Of a DNA stretch of 64,000 nucleotides, positions 57,379-64,000 are shown one piece after another. The notes under the pieces are model-generated. The model did not search any database. It was not told the DNA's origin and saw only the letters and a list, made by a program, of their open reading frames with translations. The stretch is from Gammaproteobacteria bacterium (lineage in GTDB: Bacteria; Pseudomonadota; Gammaproteobacteria; UBA4575). Every line of letters starts with the position of its first letter. Position 1 is the stretch's first letter. The stretch spans positions 345,792-409,791 of the forward strand of contig WTFY01000010.1 in assembly GCA_011523795.1 (NCBI GenBank). Direction: 5' to 3'. The position numbers and the translations under genes are program-made.

Positions 57379-58197
57379 ATGGGCTTCCCGTGTACACAGG
57401 GTGCTTCGTTCAGTGTTCTGATTCTGTTACTGGCGTGCTTCTGCCTGCTGCATACGCACGTCCTCGCCCGGGAAGAAACGCCGGAGGAGAAGGGTCTGAG
57501 AATTGCGCGTGAAGCAAGCGCCCGCAACGACGGATTCAATGATTTCACTGCTGGAATGACGATGGTGCTGCGCGACCGGCAAGGTCGGGAGAGCATCCGT
57601 CAGATGCGCTTCAAGGTGCTCGAGGTGCCGGGTGATGGCGATAAGAGCCTGTTTGTGTTCGATCAGCCGCGAGACGTACAGGGGACCGCCCTGTTGACCC
57701 ATGGCCACATTAACTCCCAGGACGACCAGTGGCTGTATCTGCCGGCCCTGAAAAGAGTGAAGCGCATCAGTGCCACGGCGCGTTCCGGGTCATTCATGGG
57801 AAGCGAGTTTTCCTACGAGGACATGAGCTCTCCGGAGGTGGAGGAATACACGTACAAATACCTTCGCGACGAGCCCTGTGGCGAACTCACTTGTACAGTG
57901 ACCGAGCAAGTCCCCCTGGAGAAAAAATCCGGATACAGCCGCAAGGTCATTTGGCAAGACACAGGCGAACTTCGCGTCTGGAAGATGGAGCTCTATGACC
58001 GAAGGAACTCGCATCTGAAAACGCTCACTTTTGAAAGCTACAAGCAGTACCTGGGTCGGTACTGGCGGGCAGGCGAACAGACGATGGTGAATCACTTGAC
58101 CGGGGCGAGCACTGTGCTTAAATGGACCGATTACCGGTTTCGCACCAATCTTGAAGACAGCGAATTCACCAAACCGGCACTTCGGCGCGTGCGCTGA
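57379..58197 (+). CDS. LolA-like outer-membrane lipoprotein-sorting family protein
   Basis: About 272 residues from ATG 57379, chosen since it directly starts a signal peptide (SVLILLLACFCLLHTHVLA); a start at 57325 would add 18 residues. Mature part: FTAGMTMVLRDRQGRESIRQMRF, DQPRDVQGTALLTH, QWLYLPALKRVKRIS and FMGSEFSYEDM are typical of the periplasmic LolA-like family that often pairs with MMPL transporters. The fold binds lipids or hydrophobic ligands. Overlaps the barrel gene by one base. Confidence 0.87.
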   Translation: MGFPCTQGASFSVLILLLACFCLLHTHVLAREETPEEKGLRIAREASARNDGFNDFTAGMTMVLRDRQGRESIRQMRFKVLEVPGDGDKSLFVFDQPRDVQGTALLTHGHINSQDDQWLYLPALKRVKRISATARSGSFMGSEFSYEDMSSPEVEEYTYKYLRDEPCGELTCTVTEQVPLEKKSGYSRKVIWQDTGELRVWKMELYDRRNSHLKTLTFESYKQYLGRYWRAGEQTMVNHLTGASTVLKWTDYRFRTNLEDSEFTKPALRRVR

Positions 58198-59426
58198 TGC
58201 GATTCGGTGTCGCAATTTCAGCCCTCGTGTTCATGGCTGCCGCAGGCGCCGAAGTTCAGGCCCTTGACGTTTCGGGGGACCTGAGCTTACAGGCACGATG
58301 GTATCCGCAGTCGCCGGCTTTCCCGGGACAGCATTCAAGTACCGTCGGGATGGTTTTCAAGCCGACGCTTTACTGGGATTTTACAGAAAGCACCAGCTTC
58401 ACCTTTACCCCGCTTTATCGACACGACAGTGCCGATTCACGGCGGACGCATGCGGACCTGCGGGAGGCCTACCTGTTGACATATGGAGACTGGGGCGAGA
58501 ATTCCTGGGAGCTTCGGCTGGGGCTTGACCGTGTATTCTGGGGTGTGGCCGAGATTCATAACCTCGTGGATATCATCAACCAACTGGACCGTGTCGAGCA
58601 CCCGCGCGACCGACCCAAGCTGGGTCAGCCTATGGCACACCTGACGATTTCCGGTGACTGGGGTCTCGCTGAATTGTTTCTGCTGCCGTACCATCGCAAG
58701 CTCACGTTTCCGGGGCGTTCCGGGCGTCTCCGCTCGGAACGCCTGATCGAAGATGATGGCCTGTACGAGAGCGGTGCCAAGGAACGCCATGTGGATTTTG
58801 CGTTCCGCTATAGCCATGGCGTGGGGTTGCTTGATTTTGGCTTGAGTACCTTTGTTGGAACGAGCCGGGACCCCTTGTTTCTTGCTGGCGACCCATCCGG
58901 ACCATTGCCGGGAATTGACACGCCCCTGATCCCGTACTACGAGCAGATTCGGCAATTCGGGCTCGAAGCCCAGTTCACGACCGAGTCCTGGCTTTACAAG
59001 ATGGAAGCCATTCGCCGTAGCGGAGCGCGCAATCTCCTGGGCCAAGAGGAGGATTACAACGCCTTCATCCTGGGCCTGGAGCGCACTCTCTATGCGTTGT
59101 TTGATTCCACTGCGGACATGACCCTCCTTGGTGAGTGGTTCTACGATGATCGTGGAAGCCGTGCTACAAGTGTCTGGCAGAACGACCTGTTTATCGCGGG
59201 CTTCCTTGCACTCAACGACGTACAGGGTACAGAGCTCGTGGCTGGCATCCTGACGGACCTCCGCCATGAATCCAGTACGCTGAACATGGAACTGAAACGC
59301 CGGCTGTCGGATAGCTGGTCGATGCGCCTGGAAGCGTTCGCGAACATACGCGCGAACCCGAAGGATTTGACCTACGGTGGGCGGCGCGACAGCTTCGTCG
59401 GTGTTGATTTCACGCTCAGTTTCTGA
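58197..59426 (+). CDS. Outer-membrane beta-barrel protein (DUF1302-like)
   Basis: 409 residues with signal peptide (FGVAISALVFMAAAGAEVQA). Alternating strand patterns and a terminal aromatic strand (DSFVGVDFTLSF) mark an outer-membrane barrel. Similar proteins are found with LolA-like and MMPL genes. Stop-start overlap (TGATG) with the LolA-like gene shows translational coupling. Probably a channel or receptor for the transported hydrophobic product; no direct evidence. Confidence 0.8.
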   Translation: MRFGVAISALVFMAAAGAEVQALDVSGDLSLQARWYPQSPAFPGQHSSTVGMVFKPTLYWDFTESTSFTFTPLYRHDSADSRRTHADLREAYLLTYGDWGENSWELRLGLDRVFWGVAEIHNLVDIINQLDRVEHPRDRPKLGQPMAHLTISGDWGLAELFLLPYHRKLTFPGRSGRLRSERLIEDDGLYESGAKERHVDFAFRYSHGVGLLDFGLSTFVGTSRDPLFLAGDPSGPLPGIDTPLIPYYEQIRQFGLEAQFTTESWLYKMEAIRRSGARNLLGQEEDYNAFILGLERTLYALFDSTADMTLLGEWFYDDRGSRATSVWQNDLFIAGFLALNDVQGTELVAGILTDLRHESSTLNMELKRRLSDSWSMRLEAFANIRANPKDLTYGGRRDSFVGVDFTLSF

Positions 59427-59705
59427 TGATGCACGTGGCGGGTGCCTGACGGGTTGCCTTCAGCAACGGACACCCAGCAGATGATGAACAGCAGGGCAAG
59501 ACGGGCCTTGCTGCTGCAAGCCAGTGTCCTTCCTGGAGACCATGAATTACCTGCAGGGCCGCAGCCGGGCTGACCCATGAAAAAGTTTGTGAACCGTGAC
59601 AATGACAGGTGACGATGCTAGGATTTTGCGGGAGTGTTGTGTACACGACACATCCAAATATCCCGAGAAGGTGTTATCGACCGACATCTGTGGAAGTCAT
59701 GTAGG

Positions 59706-60980
59706 GTGATTCAGCCGGGCAGTAAAACATTACGGAAGATTGCGGTTGTCGGGCGGGGGACCGCAGGGTCCTTGGCGGCCGCAAGCATAGCGCGACTTCA
59801 CCCCGACAGCGACTACGAGCTGCACCACATATATGACTCGCGCATCCCGGTCATTGGAGTGGGTGAAGGCAGTTGGCCGAGCCTGGTTCAGCAATTGCAG
59901 CAACTGACAAGTTTGCCCCATGACACCGTCCAGCAGCACTTGAGGGGAACCCGCAAGTACGGGGTTGCATTCGAGGGATGGGGTCGACGCAATCGAAACT
60001 TCACGCACTACTTTACACCGCGAAAGGTGTCCTACGCCTACCACCTGTCCGCCGACTTGATGGCGGATTTGCTGCACGAAAACACGCGCGCGCGCCACAT
60101 CGATGCGAAAGTGCGCGATATCACCAGGATAGAGGGTGGTGCACAGGTGGAGTTCGAGGGCCTGGCGCCGGAGCACTACGATTTAGTCTTTGATGCCCGC
60201 GGGTTTCCCAGGAAACTCCATCCAGACCAGCACATCGATATTTCTTTCATTCCCACCAATACAGCCGTCATCCGCCGCTGTCCGGCGATTATCAAGGAAG
60301 AGCAGGATGGACCCGTGCTGCAACATACCTATACCCGTGCCGTTGCACGTCCGCACGGGTGGATATTCGTTATCCCGCTTACAGTCCATACATCTTACGG
60401 GTACATCTTCAACCGCGATGTGTCCAGCCTTGCCGAAGTCGAATCAGACTTTGATGTTTTCCTTGACACCGATGGCGTATCGGAATTTGAGCAACGTGCT
60501 GTCATACCGTTTCCCAATTTTGTCCACCGCCAGATTTATGATGGTGCGGTGGCTCGCATAGGCAATGCAGCGGCCTTCATGGAGCCCCTTGAAGCAACGG
60601 CCATTGTATCGGCCCAGATACAGATTGGGATGGTACTCCACATGCGTCTCAACCGTTCGATAGAGTATCTTGAACGTGACGTGCCGATGGTCAATCAATT
60701 TCTTGTCAACAACATCCTCTGCTACGGCCTGTTCGTCGGTTGGCACTATTCCTGTGGCTCCAAGTATGACAGTGGATTTTGGCGCCATGCTCGTGACCGG
60801 GTTTGGCCACGGTACCGTGAGGCAACAGATCCTGAAGTCGTGGGCTGTGCCGCACTCCGCAAATTCGACGAAATGTTCGAATTGATGAGCCAGTCGAGCA
60901 TCGACAAGGCAGACTGGACTCGAATGTGCGCGGTCCCGCTCACTAGTTATGTGCAGGTGTCCGAGGGTCTTGGCTGCTAG
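59706..60980 (+). CDS. Flavin-dependent tryptophan-halogenase-like enzyme
   Basis: About 424 residues from GTG 59706; a longer GTG start at 59634 is possible. FAD motif AVVGRGTAGSLAA, the PIGVGE-like IGVGEGSWPSL, and the Lys aligned with PrnA Lys79 (RGTRKYGVAFEGW) are present, as is the Glu of the MEPLEAT block that matches PrnA Glu346. The WxWxIP motif reads GWIFVIP, so the second Trp is Phe. Shorter than PrnA (538 residues). The substrate is likely a Trp; the island's precursor ends in Trp. Some members act on other substrates, so the reaction is unproven. Confidence 0.83.
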   Translation: MIQPGSKTLRKIAVVGRGTAGSLAAASIARLHPDSDYELHHIYDSRIPVIGVGEGSWPSLVQQLQQLTSLPHDTVQQHLRGTRKYGVAFEGWGRRNRNFTHYFTPRKVSYAYHLSADLMADLLHENTRARHIDAKVRDITRIEGGAQVEFEGLAPEHYDLVFDARGFPRKLHPDQHIDISFIPTNTAVIRRCPAIIKEEQDGPVLQHTYTRAVARPHGWIFVIPLTVHTSYGYIFNRDVSSLAEVESDFDVFLDTDGVSEFEQRAVIPFPNFVHRQIYDGAVARIGNAAAFMEPLEATAIVSAQIQIGMVLHMRLNRSIEYLERDVPMVNQFLVNNILCYGLFVGWHYSCGSKYDSGFWRHARDRVWPRYREATDPEVVGCAALRKFDEMFELMSQSSIDKADWTRMCAVPLTSYVQVSEGLGC

Positions 60981-61157
60981 TACAGGACGGTCTTCATCAA
61001 TTCAGCAAGACGAGCGCAGTTCACGATCGCGGCAAGACCACCTGGTGTTGGCCGTCTTGGTCCTGTGATAACTTGACCAGGAGCCAGGCAGGAACTTTAG
61101 TTGTGATAGTCTTTTGTTGATTCCAGTGCTGCAAATCAAAGGCCAGGTTTCTGATCC

Positions 61158-62273
61158 ATGACACCTATTCTGAAGACAACGGCGTTGCACGACCTGCATG
61201 TAAAACAGGGTGCGAGGTTCGTGAACTTTGCAGGTTATGAAATGCCTTTGCAGTACCGAAGGGGCATCCGGGAAGAACATCTGCATACGCGCAGTCATGC
61301 AGGCTTGTTTGATGTTTCGCATATGGGTCAGATTCGCCTGTCCGGTGAAAATATCGAGACCGCTATGGAAAGACTGGCAACTGGTGACATCTGTGGCCTG
61401 GAGCCATTCAGGCAGTGCTATACCTTGCTTACCAACCAGCAAGGCGGAATCATTGACGATCTGATCCTGACCAGGACGCCGGACAGCCTTTTGATCGTTG
61501 TCAATGCATCCTGTCGGGCATCGGATTTCAGCTACCTGAGGGACACCTTGGGACCACGGTATCAGGTGGAAATGCTACGCGACCGTTCTTTGCTTGCCCT
61601 GCAGGGGCCGAAAGCGGCCGGCATATTGAGCTGTCTGCATTCCGAATGCGAAACGCTGCCCTTTTTTGCAGCCTGCGAGGTCGAGCTTGACGGGGTAGAC
61701 TGCTGGGTCAGCCGCTGCGGTTACACGGGCGAAGATGGTTTTGAAATTTCAGTTCCGTCCGAACAAGCTGGCCATCTGGTCGAATTGTTGCTGGAAGACC
61801 ATGCCGTGGAACTTGTCGGATTGGGTGCAAGGGATTCATTGCGCCTGGAAGCGGGTTTGTGTCTTTATGGCCATGACATCAATGCCACAACCACTCCGGT
61901 GGAAGCAGATTTGTGCCAGGTGATTGCCCGGAAATACCGTGACGGCACGGTACAGCAGGCACTGTTTCCGGGGGCCGACGAGATCTTCAGGCAGATGAAC
62001 ACCGGGGTTGAGCAAATCAGGCGTGGTTTCCGGATACAAGGTAGAATTCCCGTGCGGGAAGGTGCTGTCATACTGGATGCGCAAAAACGGGCAGTTGGCA
62101 GGATTACCAGCGGCGGATTTGGCCCCAGCGTCGGTCATCCCGTTGCCATGGGGTATGTCGATATGGATTGTGCTGAACCAGGCACCGTGCTGCAAGTAGA
62201 AATACGCCAAAGATTTCATGCCGTCCACGTGACCGAGTTGCCGTTTGTAAAGCCCCATTATTTACGAAAATGA
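61158..62273 (+). CDS. gcvT: Aminomethyltransferase GcvT
   Basis: 371 residues, full length. FVNFAGYEMPLQY, HAGLFDVSHMGQIR, ALQGPKAA, GYTGEDGFEI and GLGARDSLRLEAGLCLYGHDI are family hallmarks. Tetrahydrofolate-dependent subunit of the glycine cleavage system. The 177 bp before it carry no clear promoter by eye (TTGACC near 61073 is possible). It overlaps gcvP by four bases. Confidence 0.96.
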   Translation: MTPILKTTALHDLHVKQGARFVNFAGYEMPLQYRRGIREEHLHTRSHAGLFDVSHMGQIRLSGENIETAMERLATGDICGLEPFRQCYTLLTNQQGGIIDDLILTRTPDSLLIVVNASCRASDFSYLRDTLGPRYQVEMLRDRSLLALQGPKAAGILSCLHSECETLPFFAACEVELDGVDCWVSRCGYTGEDGFEISVPSEQAGHLVELLLEDHAVELVGLGARDSLRLEAGLCLYGHDINATTTPVEADLCQVIARKYRDGTVQQALFPGADEIFRQMNTGVEQIRRGFRIQGRIPVREGAVILDAQKRAVGRITSGGFGPSVGHPVAMGYVDMDCAEPGTVLQVEIRQRFHAVHVTELPFVKPHYLRK

Positions 62274-64000
62274 GCGTGCTGGAACAACTTGAAATGCGCG
62301 GTGGCTTCACGCATCGCCACATCGGCGTGGGCAGAAACCAGATCCACGAGATGCTGTCCTACCTGGGTGTAAATGAGCTGGAAGACATCGTCAGCAAGGC
62401 CGTACCCGAATCCATCATTTCAAAGCAGCCTCTCTCCCTGTCCAAAACCATCAGTGAACGCGAAGTGAGCGATCGCTTGCGCAGGATGCGCAGGAGAAAT
62501 CGTGTGTTGACCTCCATGATTGGCATGGGCTATCACGACACCATCATGCCTGCAGTCATCAAGCGCAATGTGCTGGAGAATCCGGCATGGTACACCGCCT
62601 ACACACCCTATCAGGCTGAAATCAGCCAGGGCAGGCTGGAGGCATTGTTGAATTTCCAGCAGATGATCACAGATTTAACCGGGATGGACATTGCCAATGC
62701 TTCCCTGCTGGATGAGTCCACGGCCGCGGCGGAAGGCATGAGCATGGCAAAACGAGTGGGCGGGAAAGACAGCCGGCAGTATTTCGTTGATCATGATTGT
62801 CATCCGCAGACCATTTCGGTCGTGCAGACGCGGGCACGCCACTTTGGTTTCGAAACCATCGTCGGGGACCCGTTTACCGAGCTCGGGGACAAGGATGTAT
62901 TCGGTGTACTGCTTCAGCATCCAGGCAGCAGCGGAGACGTGAGAGATTTACGCAAACCGATCGAAATGGCGCATCAACAGGCGGCCATCGTTACCGTTGC
63001 TGCAGATATCCTTGCCCTGGTACTGCTGACCCCGCCCGGAGAAATGGGGGCGGATATTGTAGTGGGCAATTCACAGCGTTTTGGTGTGCCGATGGGTTAC
63101 GGTGGGCCCCATGCTGCCTATTTTGCTTCCAGGGAAAAGTATATCCGGTCCATGCCCGGTCGCATCATCGGTGTATCCCTTGACAACCATGGTGACAAGG
63201 CATTGCGAATGGCACTGCAAACCCGCGAACAGCACATACGTCGGGAGAGGGCTACCAGCAATATCTGCACCTCGCAGGTGTTGCCTGCAGTGATTGCAGG
63301 CTTTTATGCGATCTACTATGGGCCTAGGGAGCTGCGCCTGATCGCACAGAGGGTGCATCGACTGGCACAGGTGATGGTCGCCGGTCTGGAACAGCTGGGA
63401 GTCAGGGTAGTGAACGAGCAATACTTTGACACGGTGAAGCTCAGGGTGCCCAGTCGTGCCCGGCGCATCGCGGCAAAGGCGAGAGAAGCAAGGATCAACT
63501 TTCGAGTTTACGATGCGGATTATCTCGGCATCGCACTGGACGAGACTACGACGCGTGAGAACCTGCTGGCTGTATGGGAGGTTTTCGCGTCTGCTGCAGG
63601 GCGAAGACTGGATATCGACGCGCTGGATGCCACGGTGCAGGAATGTATTCCTGATGGACTGTTGCGCACCTCGTCAATACTGCAGCATCCGGTCTTCGAG
63701 TTATATCATAGTGAAACCGAGATGATGCGCTACATGCGCTGGCTCGCGCGCCGTGACATGGCGCTGGACCGTACGATGATCCCGCTGGGTTCCTGCACCA
63801 TGAAGCTGAATGCTGCTACGGAACTTGAGGCACTGTCTTACCGGGATTTCAACGCCATTCACCCCTTCGTTGCGCTCGATCAGGCACAGGGTTACATGCA
63901 ATTGTTCGAGGAACTCGAAGACATGCTGTGTGACCTCACCGGATTTGATGCTTTTTCCTTGCAGCCGAATGCCGGTTCGCAGGGTGAGTACACGGGCCTG
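62270..64000 (+). CDS. gcvP: Glycine dehydrogenase (decarboxylating) GcvP, 3' truncated
   Basis: 577 of roughly 950 codons are in the window; no stop before the edge. MRGGFTHRHIGVGRNQIHEML start, ARRRNR-like RMRRRNRVLTSMIGMGYHDT, YTPYQAEISQGRLEALLN, GNSQRFGVPMGYGGPHAAYF, TREQHIRRERATSNICT and IPLGSCTMKLNA match GcvP. The PLP lysine lies beyond the edge. It decarboxylates glycine and passes the aminomethyl group to GcvH; the gene overlaps the gcvT stop by four bases with no gcvH between. Confidence 0.96.
   Translation, partial: MSVLEQLEMRGGFTHRHIGVGRNQIHEMLSYLGVNELEDIVSKAVPESIISKQPLSLSKTISEREVSDRLRRMRRRNRVLTSMIGMGYHDTIMPAVIKRNVLENPAWYTAYTPYQAEISQGRLEALLNFQQMITDLTGMDIANASLLDESTAAAEGMSMAKRVGGKDSRQYFVDHDCHPQTISVVQTRARHFGFETIVGDPFTELGDKDVFGVLLQHPGSSGDVRDLRKPIEMAHQQAAIVTVAADILALVLLTPPGEMGADIVVGNSQRFGVPMGYGGPHAAYFASREKYIRSMPGRIIGVSLDNHGDKALRMALQTREQHIRRERATSNICTSQVLPAVIAGFYAIYYGPRELRLIAQRVHRLAQVMVAGLEQLGVRVVNEQYFDTVKLRVPSRARRIAAKAREARINFRVYDADYLGIALDETTTRENLLAVWEVFASAAGRRLDIDALDATVQECIPDGLLRTSSILQHPVFELYHSETEMMRYMRWLARRDMALDRTMIPLGSCTMKLNAATELEALSYRDFNAIHPFVALDQAQGYMQLFEELEDMLCDLTGFDAFSLQPNAGSQGEYTGL

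Noticed and set aside
39174-61157. Insertion sequence, integrase or attachment site bounding the island
   Set aside because: No transposase, integrase, tRNA or flanking direct repeat was found; only AT-rich pockets mark the edges.

Overview
The window looks like a chromosomal segment of a gammaproteobacterium. Supporting genes are an E. coli-type gshA, ampD, fxsA, cutA, dsbD, aroQ-accB-accC, fis-purH-purD, djlA and an E. coli-like CCA-adding enzyme. A perfect CIRCE operator before groES is unusual for enteric bacteria and points to a lineage with HrcA control. Genus cannot be read from the sequence; an uncultured marine or purple-sulfur-like lineage is only a guess.

Layout. 1-2.8 kb: a truncated TVP38/mercuric-reductase-like fusion next to the arsenosugar radical SAM gene arsS. 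2.8-6.9 kb: an RND efflux adaptor and pump. 6.9-9.9 kb: a MotA/ExbB-MotB/OmpA-like pair and djlA. 9.9-14.9 kb: a selenoneine locus (senA, senB and a SelD fused to an FAD oxidoreductase), with a strong terminator and unexplained DNA between senB and selD. 15-24.3 kb: gshA, ampD, groEL-groES, fxsA, cutA, dsbD and an ABC-2 exporter. 24.5-39.2 kb: housekeeping genes (aroQ, accBC, fis, purH, purD, an NDUFA9-like protein, an aminopeptidase lipoprotein, cca, uppP, midA, folM, a ferredoxin reductase, a Rieske protein, two small conserved-looking unknowns, a UDG-family protein).

39.3-61.0 kb is an accessory island that reads as a complete, unusual RiPP (ribosomal peptide) cluster. The precursor at 47.75 kb has a 78-residue nitrile-hydratase-like leader ending in Ala-Gly and a core of only five residues, LCCCW. 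A fused E1-like/YcaO cyclodehydratase would turn the Cys residues into thiazolines. A flavin tryptophan-halogenase-like enzyme could act on the terminal Trp. Two NHLM-type ABC transporters (one with a C39 peptidase) and a short HlyD adaptor would cleave and export the product. Further parts are an AlkB-type hydroxylase fused to a GlnE-like domain, an MMPL/RND transporter, a LolA-like protein, an outer-membrane barrel, an unrecognised 352-residue protein, and a protein whose first 78 residues align without gaps to the precursor leader (27/78 identical) but whose 'core' is a whole terpene-cyclase-like alpha-toroid. Plus-strand genes run inward from 39.4 to 48.0 kb; the export/toroid operon runs on the minus strand from 56.9 to 48.1 kb; lolA-like, barrel and halogenase genes run outward to 61 kb.

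61.1 kb to the end: gcvT directly followed by gcvP (cut by the window edge), with no gcvH between them. No tRNA, rRNA, CRISPR array or insertion sequence was recognised.
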